NCBI RefSeq assembly: GCF_024054175.1
Contig: NZ_JAMXLA010000001.1
Span: 1,563,448 to 1,627,447 of the forward strand
Length of the DNA: 64,000 nucleotides
Direction of reading: 5' to 3'
Origin: Flavobacterium sp. NRK1
GTDB lineage: Bacteria > Bacteroidota > Bacteroidia > Flavobacteriales > Flavobacteriaceae
Below, piece by piece: positions 18,842 to 27,753 of the stretch. Each line of letters opens with the position of its first letter. Position 1 is the first letter of the stretch. The notes below the pieces were generated by a model. The model saw only the letters and a program-made list of their open reading frames with translations. It was not told where the DNA came from and searched no databases. The position numbers and the translations under genes were made by a program.

Positions 18842-20548
18842 TTATTTCTTAATTATATTAATTGTCTTGCTCTTTTCTCCTGATAATATGGTTACAAAGT
18901 ACATTCCACTATTCAGGTCAGAAAGATGTATTACACATTCATTATTATTTACTGTGTTAGTAAATATGGTTTGTCCGAGCGTATTAGTTACTGTTAAGGA
19001 ATCTATAGTGTTATTATTTTTAATGTGCATTACATCAGTTACGGGGTTAGGATAATGAATAAGTCCTTCAAAAGAAGTGTCAGCATTGTTTAAAAGTATA
19101 CTATATACTTGTACGGCAAGTCTTTCGGTGCTTTCTATACCATAAAGTGTTTGTGAGGCATAGTATGTTGTTCCATCGATAAGCAATGTATCGTTTGGCA
19201 GTGAAGTTTCAGTTTCTCCCGGCGGTGTCTCGGTGCCGTCAGTAGCATACCAGGTTATATTTTCACCTTCTACAATAAGGTCAGCCAGTGTGCCATCTAA
19301 TGAATAGCTCTGTATTGATTCTCCTGTAGGTGGAGTAGTAACATAATCTCCCGGTAATACAAGTATTGTAATACTACCTGTAGTAACACATCCTGTTTCA
19401 GTATTTCCTATAGAATAATATACATCTGCTGATGTTATTATTACAAAGTCACTTGTCAGAGGTGAATTATTTGCTTCATCACTGTAAAGATTTACTTCAA
19501 ATTCCGATCCATTATAATCCTCTATCATATCCATTAGGTTTGCATATGACATCGTGATAGTTTCATCGTCAGGATTATTATCTTCATCGTCTATTAGATA
19601 AAGGTTTGCCAAAGGACTTAATGGTGAAGGATTAGTGTTGATAGTGAAAGAATTTAAGGCATAGTTATCAGCTTCGTCAATCTTTGTGACTCTGGTATAT
19701 AATGTTTGGACATTGCTATTTATATTTATATAACTAGCCGGATTTGGAATCGCATTTACATTTGCTTCTGCATCTTCCGGAATTTCGTAGTAGGCTACAG
19801 TATAATTATTTGAATCTAATCCTTCTAAAAGTATTTCTGTATTGATCGTTAGATCAAAAGAAGTATAGCCGTCGTTGTTTTCGTCACATATATTCAAGTC
19901 ATTTGGAGTTCCTGTTTCAAAATCATTTACAACAATATTGAATGGTGCAGTGGATGCGCATCCTGTTACTAAACTTTCAGAACGGATATACAATGTTGCT
20001 GAAGTGGTTGAATATTCAAAAGGATTAGCAATAGGATTACTAGCGGTAAGGGCATCGGCTGCAGTGATGTAATAAGTAATTTGTAAATTGTCTGCAGACT
20101 CACCGTTCAGAACTATCTCATCCAATTGTGTAAGGTCTATAATAGCAATACCGTCTGAAGGGATATCATTATCAAATACAAATTGTGTTGCTAATAATGG
20201 AATCATTGGGCTTGGTTCCACTATAAGTATAAAGTCGGCAATTGCATAATTAGATGAATTGTTTAATTCTTCAACCCTTGCAAATACTGTAGTATTTGAA
20301 GAATAATAATATTCAGGTGCCGACAATGGATTAACTCCGTTTTGGGCATCAGTCAGTGTTTCATGATAAGTTACATTGAAATCGGCCGAATTAAGATTCT
20401 GAAGTAAAACAGGAGTGTTAAATGTAAGGTCAAAATAACCTGAAATACCGGAATTGTCTGAACATACACTTAAACCATCCGGTTCTCCAATATTCGGTTG
20501 GGCATAGGTAAATGTGCTAAAAAGAAATAAAAGTAATAGTTTTTTCAT
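18842..20548 (-). CDS. Secreted repeat protein with T9SS type A sorting domain
   Basis: A 568-residue protein with a signal peptide (1-16, FTYAQ). The body is built of about four ~95-residue modules, each starting with a D/NxLxxCxxN-like segment, then (F/L)DLTxNxxxLL(Q/E)GL, and ending with TVxAR(V)xxxxNxxNY. The final ~75 residues form a type IX secretion sorting domain: HYPNPVTDVMHIKN, LTVTNTLGQTIFT, LNSGMYFVTILSG and a basic end. It is therefore secreted through the T9SS and anchored or released at the cell surface. The precise role is unknown; the modules look Ig-like. A shorter relative lies at 20767. Confidence 0.85.
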   Translation of the reverse strand: MKKLLLLFLFSTFTYAQPNIGEPDGLSVCSDNSGISGYFDLTFNTPVLLQNLNSADFNVTYHETLTDAQNGVNPLSAPEYYYSSNTTVFARVEELNNSSNYAIADFILIVEPSPMIPLLATQFVFDNDIPSDGIAIIDLTQLDEIVLNGESADNLQITYYITAADALTASNPIANPFEYSTTSATLYIRSESLVTGCASTAPFNIVVNDFETGTPNDLNICDENNDGYTSFDLTINTEILLEGLDSNNYTVAYYEIPEDAEANVNAIPNPASYININSNVQTLYTRVTKIDEADNYALNSFTINTNPSPLSPLANLYLIDDEDNNPDDETITMSYANLMDMIEDYNGSEFEVNLYSDEANNSPLTSDFVIITSADVYYSIGNTETGCVTTGSITILVLPGDYVTTPPTGESIQSYSLDGTLADLIVEGENITWYATDGTETPPGETETSLPNDTLLIDGTTYYASQTLYGIESTERLAVQVYSILLNNADTSFEGLIHYPNPVTDVMHIKNNNTIDSLTVTNTLGQTIFTNTVNNNECVIHLSDLNSGMYFVTILSGEKSKTINIIKK

Positions 20549-20766
20549 GATAATAATTTTAGATTGGTATTTTAAAGATACACAGATTTACAAAAGGTGC
20601 GTAATAATTATGCAGTTTTGTAATTGTAATCTTTTATAATCTAGTGTAATGAATTCAGATTGGAGATGAACAAGATAAATTTACCAGCCTAAGTTATGCC
20701 ATTTAGGTTATTTCTTTAAAATAACAGGTTAATGGAGAATCCTGAAGAGTATGTTGATTTTAAATT

Positions 20767-21150
20767 TTAAAAAACAAGGTCATATGTGTTCTTTGTTTCT
20801 GTAATCGGGTCAGCAATTATCGTAAAAGATTCTATCACATATTCAGTAGGATTGTTTTTTGAAGTTACCCTAACATAGATAGTTTCTTTTTCAGGTAATA
20901 TATTGTAATATTTCCAAGGAGTTTCAAAAGCATTTTTATTAGCTATTGCCAGTTTTTCCGACTCAAAATAGTTTACAGTATATTCTGTAATATTCAAACC
21001 TTCAAGTACAGCATCATTATTTATAGTAAGGTCAAAAAGTGCTATTCTGTCTTTATCAGGATCTGAAGCTATGATGTTTTTTGGTTTGCTGATATTAAAA
21101 GTTGCGGTACAGGTATTTTTGGAGAAAAGTGATTTTAGTAACTTTTTCAT
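20767..21150 (-). CDS. Orphan single-module relative of the T9SS repeat protein
   Basis: A 127-residue protein whose residues about 30-118 match one module of the 568-residue neighbour (ALFDLTINNDAVLEGLNITEY parallels FDLTINTEILLEGLDSNNY; ETIYVRVTSKNNPTEY parallels QTLYTRVTKIDEADNY). It has no clear signal peptide (MKKLLKSLFSKNTC is basic with only a short hydrophobic run) and no sorting domain. It might be a truncated copy, a gene remnant, or a small protein kept for a separate purpose. Its position directly upstream supports tandem duplication followed by loss. Confidence 0.5.
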   Translation of the reverse strand: MKKLLKSLFSKNTCTATFNISKPKNIIASDPDKDRIALFDLTINNDAVLEGLNITEYTVNYFESEKLAIANKNAFETPWKYYNILPEKETIYVRVTSKNNPTEYVIESFTIIADPITETKNTYDLVF

Positions 21151-21294
21151 TGGGGGTTGAGTAAGATATAGTTGGTAAGATGATTATTTCAGGGATGAAC
21201 AGGACATCCCGTTATCGATGAACGGGATTTCTTGCGTTTTAGTATGTTATTTCTTAATTATTTTTTAGTTTAATTTTTATTACTGGGGGTGCTG

Positions 21295-21732
21295 TTATTT
21301 TAAATAAACACAATGGTTGTAATAATCTATTATTGCTTTGCCTTTCATTAATATATCTGCGCCAATAATGCCATGTACAGGTTTTGCTTTATATTGGCGT
21401 AATGCTTCATTAACGTGAGACATATCAAATATTACCAAACCGAAGTTTTTGCAATTCCATCTGCCAAGTTTCAGTTTGTTTTTTAAAGAGGTTTGGGTCA
21501 GCATACCTGTTCCTCCGGCTCCTGCAGCTTTAGTGTCAGAATCCGTTGCCGAAAGTTCAAAATGGGCTATGGCTTCAAAACCGACACAACTGTTAGATGC
21601 CCCTGTGTCTAAAATAAAGTTGCCCTCAATACCATTAATCTTTGCTTTAATAAGTAAATGCTGGGTTTTTGATAGCTTGAATTTTATGCGTTTATAACCT
21701 TTTTGCTTTAAGGTGTCGTACAGATTTTCCAT
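21295..21732 (-). CDS. Retropepsin-like aspartyl protease
   Basis: A 145-residue single-domain aspartic protease from the ATG at 21732 (the longer frame to 21819 would overlap the promoter area of the divergent tatD gene). The active-site motif DTGAS is at residues 42-46 inside GNFILDTGASNSCVGF, and the C-terminal hydrophobic-Gly motif is HGIIGADIL. The family acts as a homodimer. No signal peptide in this start, so it is probably cytosolic. Substrate unknown. Divergent from tatD with about 100 bp between. Confidence 0.82.
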   Translation of the reverse strand: MENLYDTLKQKGYKRIKFKLSKTQHLLIKAKINGIEGNFILDTGASNSCVGFEAIAHFELSATDSDTKAAGAGGTGMLTQTSLKNKLKLGRWNCKNFGLVIFDMSHVNEALRQYKAKPVHGIIGADILMKGKAIIDYYNHCVYLK

Positions 21733-21830
21733 TTTAGGGATTTGCTTTCCTTCAAAAATACTTAAATTATAACATAATTGAGGTAAAAGCCATATCAACT
21801 TTGTAATTTTACACTCCAAAAAAATATTTG

Positions 21831-22598
21831 ATGATTCTTACCGATACCCATACCCATTTATATAGTGAAGAATTTGCCGGTGACCGCAATGCCATGATGC
21901 AGCGTGCTTTTAATGCAGGTGTTAGGAGGCTCTTTGTTCCGTCTATAGATTCATCTTACACGCAGCAGATGTATGAAATTGAAAAGGAATATCCGGATAA
22001 CGTGTTCCTGATGATGGGGCTGCATCCTACCTATGTAAAAGAAAATTATAAAGAAGAACTTGAGCATGTTGAAAAGCAACTAGCTAGCAGAAAGTTTTGT
22101 GCTGTAGGAGAAATAGGAGTAGATCTATATTGGGACAAAACCCGCCTTGCCGAACAGCAGTATGCATTTAAGTACCAAATACAATTGGCGAAAAAATATG
22201 GGCTTGCCATAAACATTCATTGCCGTGATGCTTTTAATGAAGTTTTTGAAGTGCTGGAAAGTGAGAAAGGCGACGACCTGTTTGGTATATTTCATTGCTT
22301 TACCGGCGATTTTGAGCAGGCTCAAAAAGCCATTTCATACAATATGAAATTGGGTATTGGCGGTGTTGCTACCTTTAAAAATGGTAAAATAGACCAGTTT
22401 CTTGCTGAGATAGATTTGAAAAATATTGTATTGGAAACAGACTCTCCTTACCTGGCACCGGTGCCGCACAGGGGTAAAAGAAACGAAAGCAGTTTTACTT
22501 TACTTGTAGCTGAAAAACTAGCTGCAATTTATGGCGTAACAGTTGAAGAAATAGCTGCTATAACTACTCAGAATTCTAAAGATATATATGGGATTTAA
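21831..22598 (+). CDS. tatD: TatD family metal-dependent hydrolase
   Basis: A 255-residue TIM-barrel hydrolase of the TatD DNase family. The ATG at 21831 is used; a TTG codon just upstream (21828) is not needed. Metal-binding motifs: the N-terminal HTH pair (His7, His9 in TDTHTHLY), Glu in VGEIGVDLYWD, NIHCRDAF, the HCFTGDFEQA histidine, and ETDSPYLAPVPHRGKRN near the C-terminus. The family has 3'-5' exonuclease activity and roles in DNA repair. It begins a same-strand run with the acyltransferase and asparaginase genes. Confidence 0.92.
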   Translation: MILTDTHTHLYSEEFAGDRNAMMQRAFNAGVRRLFVPSIDSSYTQQMYEIEKEYPDNVFLMMGLHPTYVKENYKEELEHVEKQLASRKFCAVGEIGVDLYWDKTRLAEQQYAFKYQIQLAKKYGLAINIHCRDAFNEVFEVLESEKGDDLFGIFHCFTGDFEQAQKAISYNMKLGIGGVATFKNGKIDQFLAEIDLKNIVLETDSPYLAPVPHRGKRNESSFTLLVAEKLAAIYGVTVEEIAAITTQNSKDIYGI

Positions 22599-22666
22599 AA
22601 AAGAAATACGGGTAAATTGATAAATTTTTTGTTCTTTTGTGAATTGTTTTAACCATTAAGAAGTAC

Positions 22667-23803
22667 ATGTCGAAATTTGACCATATAAGGCCTTTTTATG
22701 ATAGTGAGGTTAACGAGGCTATATGCAGCGTAGTGCACCACCCTATGATGAAGGCGCTAATGAGCTTCGCATTTCCTGATGTTGAAGAATCTGTTTGGGT
22801 TGGGCAACTTGAAAAAACGCACTCTAAGCGTGATTTTCAGGTTAATTTCATTTATCCGGCAGTACAAAAAGTACTTGAAAAGAGTTCTGACGGACTTACT
22901 ACTTCAGGTTTCGAAAAGCTGGACAAGCATACTCCTTACCTTTATATATCTAACCACAGGGATATTATTTTAGATACATCTTTAATCAATGTATCATTAT
23001 ATGACCACAGACTTATCATGACGGCATCTGCCATAGGTGATAACCTTGTGCAAAAAGCTTTTTTACATACACTTTCACGCCTTAACAGGAATTTTTTAGT
23101 GCAACGAAGCCTAACCCCCAGGGGTTTGCTGCAAAGCTCTAAACTGATGTCAGAATATATCTGTCAGCTCTTATCGCGCGAAAACCGTTCGGTCTGGATA
23201 GCACAGCGTGAAGGACGTACTAAAGATGGTAATGATATGACCCAGCAAGGTGTGCTGAAAATGCTGGCAATGGCATCTGATGAAGAAAACCTGATGGATT
23301 ATTTTAAAAAGATCAGGATAGTGCCGGTATCTATTTCTTATGAATATGACCCTACCGATATGCTAAAAATGCCGCGCCTGGTAGCTGAAGCTAATGATGA
23401 GGTGTATATAAAAGAAAAGAATGAGGACTTTATGACGCTTATCAGTGGGATAATGGGGCAAAAAAAACGTATACACATTCATGTCGGTGATGTGCTTGAA
23501 AATGAACTTGATGCTATAAAAGAAGAGTTTGATAATCAAAACAAGCAAATTCAGGCTTTGGCACAGGTAATTGATGATTCTATACTTACAGGTTATAAAT
23601 TATGGCCTACCAACTTTATTGCTTACGATTTATTGAACAATACTAAACGTTTTGCATCGCATTATACCGAAAAAGAGAAAATGCTGTTTGAAAGAAGGCT
23701 TGAAATGCGCATAGATATAGAAAACAAAATTGTAAGAGAAGGATTTCTGGCTATGTATGCTAACCCGGTGGTTAATAAAATGAAATACGAGAATGCAGTC
23801 TAA
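22667..23803 (+). CDS. PlsC/GPAT-like acyltransferase
   Basis: A 378-residue acyltransferase. The catalytic region has ISNHRDIILD (residues 95-103), and IAQREGRTKDG near residue 180 corresponds to the acyltransferase block III glycine/basic motif. The spacing in this protein is His97 to Asp103 (Hx5D), with another Asp at 99, rather than the usual Hx4D. Members in Bacteroidota are annotated 1-acyl-sn-glycerol-3-phosphate acyltransferase; the acceptor here is not proven. No transmembrane anchor is obvious. The stop overlaps the start of the asparaginase gene by 11 bp, so the two are translationally coupled. Confidence 0.8.
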   Translation: MSKFDHIRPFYDSEVNEAICSVVHHPMMKALMSFAFPDVEESVWVGQLEKTHSKRDFQVNFIYPAVQKVLEKSSDGLTTSGFEKLDKHTPYLYISNHRDIILDTSLINVSLYDHRLIMTASAIGDNLVQKAFLHTLSRLNRNFLVQRSLTPRGLLQSSKLMSEYICQLLSRENRSVWIAQREGRTKDGNDMTQQGVLKMLAMASDEENLMDYFKKIRIVPVSISYEYDPTDMLKMPRLVAEANDEVYIKEKNEDFMTLISGIMGQKKRIHIHVGDVLENELDAIKEEFDNQNKQIQALAQVIDDSILTGYKLWPTNFIAYDLLNNTKRFASHYTEKEKMLFERRLEMRIDIENKIVREGFLAMYANPVVNKMKYENAV

Positions 23804-24821
23804 GCCTAATATTCTACTGGTTTATACAGGAGGTACCATTGGTATGGTAAAGAATTTTGAAACAGGAGCCCTTAAGGTATTCGATTTTAAGAAACTCCTG
23901 CAACGTATACCCGAATTAAAACTCCTTGACTGCAATATAGAAACAGTATCTTTTGAAAAACCTATAGATTCGTCTAATATGGACGCTTCTAAATGGGTTA
24001 AGATCGCTGCTATTATAGAAGAAAACTACGATAATTTTGATGGTTTTGTTATCCTTCACGGATCCGATACCATGTCATATTCAGCATCAGCATTAAGCTT
24101 TATGCTTGAGAATTTAAAAAAACCAGTGGTTTTTACTGGTTCTCAGCTACCTATAGGTGATTTGCGTACCGATGCAAAAGAAAATCTTATTACAGCAATT
24201 CAAATAGCTTCACTAAGGCATAAGCATCTTCCGGTAATACAGGAGGTATGTCTTTATTTTGAATATAAGCTGTACCGTGGTAACCGTACAACAAAAATAA
24301 GTGCCGAGCACTTTAATGCCTTTACATCGCCTAATTATCCTGCACTTGCAGAATCGGGTGTTCACTTAAAGGTAAGTAATGATTTATTGCTGACCCAAAC
24401 ATCTGAAAATGATTTTAAGGTTAGCAAACAAATGGATGCTAATGTTGTTATAGTAAAAATGTTTCCCGGTATAAGTGAAGCAGTATTATCTGCTATAGTT
24501 GCTATACCCGGTTTAAAAGGTATGGTACTGGAAACTTATGGTAGCGGCAATGCACCATCTGAAGACTGGTTTATAAATATTCTTAGAAATGCAATTGCTA
24601 AGGGTTTACATGTGGTTAATGTAACGCAATGTTCCGGCGGCAGCGTAAACATGGGGCATTATGAAACCAGTACAATGCTTAAGGAAATTGGCGTGATTTC
24701 GGGAGCAGATATTACTACCGAGGCTGCCATAACCAAGATGATGCACCTGCTGGGGCAGGAAGTGCCGCATAATGATTTTAAATTATTATTTGAGACTTCA
24801 CAACGTGGTGAATTGTCTTAA
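23793..24821 (+). CDS. ansA: Type I L-asparaginase
   Basis: A 342-residue cytosolic asparaginase that hydrolyses L-asparagine to aspartate and ammonia. Catalytic motifs are intact: TGGTIG (12-17) with the nucleophilic Thr, and HGSDTM (89-94) with the second Thr and Asp. Other hallmarks: PVVFTGSQLPIGDLRTDAK and KGMVLETYGSGNAP. There is no signal peptide, which fits type I (AnsA) rather than periplasmic type II. It starts inside the 3' end of the acyltransferase gene. Confidence 0.93.
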   Translation: MQSKPNILLVYTGGTIGMVKNFETGALKVFDFKKLLQRIPELKLLDCNIETVSFEKPIDSSNMDASKWVKIAAIIEENYDNFDGFVILHGSDTMSYSASALSFMLENLKKPVVFTGSQLPIGDLRTDAKENLITAIQIASLRHKHLPVIQEVCLYFEYKLYRGNRTTKISAEHFNAFTSPNYPALAESGVHLKVSNDLLLTQTSENDFKVSKQMDANVVIVKMFPGISEAVLSAIVAIPGLKGMVLETYGSGNAPSEDWFINILRNAIAKGLHVVNVTQCSGGSVNMGHYETSTMLKEIGVISGADITTEAAITKMMHLLGQEVPHNDFKLLFETSQRGELS

Positions 24822-24851
24822 TTAAATTTTTTTATATCCATTAATAAATCC

Positions 24852-24859
24852 TATTTTTG
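24852..24859 (+). promoter_or_regulatory. -7 promoter element of tRNA-Ser
   Basis: TATTTTTG, a perfect TAnnTTTG match, 16 bp before the mature tRNA 5' end. A TTTT run at the -33 distance is a weak partner. Confidence 0.55.
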
Positions 24860-24874
24860 CCCGCGCAATAATTT

Positions 24875-24962
24875 AGAGAGGTGGCCGAGTGGTCGAAGGC
24901 GCACGCCTGGAAAGTGTGTATGCTCCAAAAGGGCATCGAGGGTTCGAATCCCTTCCTCTCTG
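24875..24962 (+). tRNA. tRNA-Ser (anticodon GGA)
   Basis: An 88-nt tRNA with a long variable arm. The acceptor stem AGAGAGG (24875-24881) pairs with CCTCTCT (24955-24961), discriminator G at 24962. The anticodon loop CTGGAAA carries GGA for serine UCC/UCU codons. The T-loop GGTTCGAATCC is intact. The CCA end is not encoded. A genomic island begins just downstream, so this gene probably served as the integration site. Confidence 0.95.
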
Positions 24963-25020
24963 CTGAAATGATTTTTTTAGCTTTTCAAAACAAAGCAAAA
25001 TTTTCAAAAAGCTAAGTAAA

Positions 25021-25050
25021 GCCTGCATAATCAATGATTTGCAGGTTTTT
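25021..25050 (+). terminator. Terminator after tRNA-Ser
   Basis: Imperfect hairpin CCTGCA-AATCA / TGATT-GCAGG followed by eight T, 60 bp beyond the tRNA. Confidence 0.7.
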
Positions 25051-25098
25051 TTATTTTTGATCATTGCTCAAAATTTGCAAAAGTGGACAAATAGTTTG

Positions 25099-25141
25099 TG
25101 GCAAATCTGTGGCAATTTTATTTTCAGAAAAAATTGCCACA
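25099..25141. repeat. TGGCAA motif cluster with inverted repeat, island left end
   Basis: TGTGGCAAAT then TGTGGCAATTTT as direct copies, the second forming a perfect 12-bp inverted repeat with AAAATTGCCACA (25108-25119 and 25130-25141). Such GTGGCAA direct repeats next to a tyrosine integrase are typical arm-type binding sites. A similar cluster is at 44825-44974, which supports both being ends of one element. Confidence 0.55.
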
Positions 25142-25243
25142 AAAACGAGGTTAACTTGTTGATTTAAAACATTTAAAGCTCCTTAACGATTTGAATTGAA
25201 GACACTATAATTCGACCTTTATTAACTTTAAAATTGTTGAATT

Positions 25244-25640
25244 ATGTTAGAAAACAGTTTTGGATTAACCTTCTTTTTGAAGAAATCCACAAAGAAAAAC
25301 GAGAAGTATGTTTATTTAAGGATCACCGTGGACGGGATTCCCAAGGAGGTTTCAACGAAACACAAGTGGGATCCTGAACGATGGAATCAAAAAACCTAGA
25401 GGGCGGTAGGTATCAAAGAAGATGCAAAGACCCTAAAACTTTTACATTGAGACGCTTCAGGTAAAAATCCAGCAGTTCAAGAATGATTTGATCTTGAATG
25501 ATGAAATAATCACGTCACAGAAAATTATGGATTTTGTGAAAGGTAAGTCCCCTCTACAGCGAAACTGCTCGAGGAATTCCAGAAGCATAATGATGAAATG
25601 CTCGCACTAGTTCCAAAAGAATACGCAAAAGGTACGCACT
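25244..25640 (+). pseudogene. Decayed tyrosine integrase (N-terminal part)
   Basis: The frame from the ATG at 25244 reads MLENSFGLTFFLKKSTKK and KYVYLRITVDGIPKEVSTKH, the arm-DNA-binding domain of Bacteroidota tyrosine integrases. It hits an in-frame TAG at 25397, continues as RAVGIKEDAKTL, shifts frame near 25440 to FYIETLQVKIQQFKNDL, and shifts again near 25555 to LLEEFQKHNDEMLALVPKEY. Recognisable sequence ends near 25640, before any catalytic domain. One stop, two frameshifts and a truncation make it non-functional. It once presumably drove integration at the tRNA-Ser gene. Confidence 0.8.
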
Positions 25641-26194
25641 GCTCCCACTTACGTCAGGTATAGAATTTGTATCTTTGCAAGTATCAGATATATTAGACAA
25701 CATGAAAGAAACAGCATCAGGATTGATTAAGAGTCTCCACGGTGGGAGCACCCTTCCAAAGGCAGCATTAATTATATTTCAAACTATTTGCTTAATTGGT
25801 ATCAATTCTCCCAGCTATTCATAAATAGCAGGCGATATTTTATAAAACGTGCACCAATAAATGTTTCGTCATAAAGGCAAAAGAAGATAGGCATAACCTA
25901 AGGTTGGCATCTATCTTATCTTTTGTGGCAGGGGATTGTAAACATTGTAGGGCTCTTGTTGATTTAAGAAATTTCTGTATAACACTTGAATATTATATAT
26001 TTAAAATAACGTAAATCTTAAATAATGTGGTGTAAGAATATTTATTATTAGATTATTTATTGTAGGAAAGTGTTAAATATCCCAAATTAATTAGTGATTT
26101 TATTTTTTAAGCGATTTATAACCAGTAGGTTTGCCCCTCCTGTTAGCGCTAAAGGAAAATCACTGATAGGGAAAAATGTCAAGAAACCCTTTAA

Positions 26195-26215
26195 ATATTT
26201 GACTCAATCAAATAT
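26195..26215. repeat. Perfect inverted repeat abutting lipoprotein start codon
   Basis: ATATTTGA-CTCAA-TCAAATAT, 8-bp arms with a 5-nt loop, only 4 bp before the ATG at 26220. It may be an operator or an mRNA hairpin that covers the ribosome entry site. Confidence 0.5.
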
Positions 26216-26219
26216 CTAA

Positions 26220-27743
26220 ATGAGAAAAATCTTTATAACCTGTTTAGCCAGTTTATTTATTTTATCGTGTGCTAAGGATGAATTACCATCTGATTCTGTT
26301 AAATCACTAACTACTAAACATCTGGACGGTAAAAATGATAATTATGAGATAAAAAAACAGTTCGCTTTAGCTTTACATAAAGCATTTGTAGATTATCCAG
26401 AACTGAGAAAATTCATTAAAGATGAGGCGCTTAAAAAATTCGACCTCGACTACGATGTATTGTACAATTTTGTAAAGGATAAGCCAGTTGGAAATACAAC
26501 TTTCCGAAATATATTATTGGAATATTTTGAAGATGAAAAAGATCTACTGAATATTGAAGAATTAATACCTACCTTAACGATTTATGTTCCGAAACTTCCT
26601 AAGAATAGTTTTTCTGCTGAAAGTTGGAATGTAAACTCTGAAGTTCCATTTGTAGCTATACGACTATTGCATACCGATAAAACTCCAATTATAAGCAGTA
26701 CCGAAAAAAGTTATCTATTACCAGGTAACGCAATTCCAGGATTTCCTGTTGTACTAATAAAGGAGTGTGAGAGAATAGTTACATCAGATCTACCAAGTTT
26801 TGGAAGGATTAAAACAAGACACTATACAGCCGGCCGGTTTGATTTCGTATTTAGTGATATTATCTTCGATAATATAAATCCAGTTACTTGGAATAATCCA
26901 TATGAAGACAATGTTGACGAGCTTGTAAATGCATGGAACGTTAATGGTCAGGAACAGAATTTAGGTTGGCAACGCGATCATGTATATTATGGTATTAATC
27001 CCACTAACCCCAATGGTCCTTTCATTAACAATTATCAGGAACAAATAGTTAATTTTAGGATTGCGGGAACTGGTTTAGAAGCCTACGATAATATAGTAGA
27101 TCCTAGTTCTGTTGATAGTGAATTTAATGACCCTTCACTTTATTGGTACATAATTACAGATAAAGGAGTACCCAGTGCCGCAAGATTTTGGAGAGATGGT
27201 GAATTTGATTTTAAGGTTATTTTAGACCATGGGGCAAAAAGCGGAAGTAATGTGCTTACTAAGCCGTTTACAGTTAGTCCTGAAAACTTATTTGATCTTG
27301 AATTTGATACTCAGTCAGTTGGTCCATGGCCATGCTATGTACTTACCGATATTATACCAAAAGATTATCAGCCGGATGTTGAACTAGCAACGTGGAGATT
27401 AGAAGATTTCAGTAATCAATGGCTTCTTCATATTTATGAAGTTGATTTGGAGGTTGAAAATCAGGAAACTGTAACAAGTAATGTAAAATATAATTCCAAC
27501 TTTGAGATTGAAGCATCAGCAGAAGTTTTAGCAAAAATAGGAATGAAGTATGGATCAAGTGTAGAGGAAAACCAGTCAAAATCCCTTATTAGAAAATGGA
27601 TGGAACAATCAAACGATTTGGGTGAATATTTAATTCACTTTGGTGACAATGTAATTATACAAGAAAACAATGAAGATTATATTTATCGTGAATACAATCT
27701 GGGTAAATGTATAATCACTACAAGACCAGTTAAAGTCCAGTAA
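26220..27743 (+). CDS. Large hypothetical lipoprotein, island cargo
   Basis: A 507-residue lipoprotein: signal peptide with lipobox ILSC (Cys17). No domain that I recognise. The N-terminal third is helical and charged (EIKKQFALALHKAFVDYPEL, then a segment with FRNILLEYFEDEKDLLNIEE). The middle is rich in Asn, Asp and Pro with a TRHYTAGRFDFVFSD stretch, and the C-terminal half contains repeated beta segments (NQWLLHIYEVDLEVENQE). It is followed after 10 bp by a second lipoprotein gene. A perfect inverted repeat sits against its start codon. The pair may act at the outer membrane, for example in surface exclusion or antagonism, but this is only inference from its place on a mobile element. Confidence 0.6.
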   Translation: MRKIFITCLASLFILSCAKDELPSDSVKSLTTKHLDGKNDNYEIKKQFALALHKAFVDYPELRKFIKDEALKKFDLDYDVLYNFVKDKPVGNTTFRNILLEYFEDEKDLLNIEELIPTLTIYVPKLPKNSFSAESWNVNSEVPFVAIRLLHTDKTPIISSTEKSYLLPGNAIPGFPVVLIKECERIVTSDLPSFGRIKTRHYTAGRFDFVFSDIIFDNINPVTWNNPYEDNVDELVNAWNVNGQEQNLGWQRDHVYYGINPTNPNGPFINNYQEQIVNFRIAGTGLEAYDNIVDPSSVDSEFNDPSLYWYIITDKGVPSAARFWRDGEFDFKVILDHGAKSGSNVLTKPFTVSPENLFDLEFDTQSVGPWPCYVLTDIIPKDYQPDVELATWRLEDFSNQWLLHIYEVDLEVENQETVTSNVKYNSNFEIEASAEVLAKIGMKYGSSVEENQSKSLIRKWMEQSNDLGEYLIHFGDNVIIQENNEDYIYREYNLGKCIITTRPVKVQ

Positions 27744-27753
27744 ATTTTTTATT

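Larger units (their letters stand above)
24963..26219. other. Left end of genomic island, mostly non-coding
   Basis: Between the tRNA gene and the first island lipoprotein gene. It holds the tRNA terminator (25021-25050), the TGGCAA-motif cluster at 25099-25141, the broken integrase (25244-25640), and a stretch with a TATCTTTG promoter element at 25669-25676 followed by a 40-codon frame starting MKETASGLIKSLHGG at 25702 that I cannot assign. Nothing recognisable remains between about 25825 and 26140. Confidence 0.5.

Noticed and set aside
21206..21228. Hairpin ATCCCGTT/AACGGGAT after the retropepsin gene as a terminator
   Set aside because: The stem is good, but there is no T run on the minus strand, so I did not call it.
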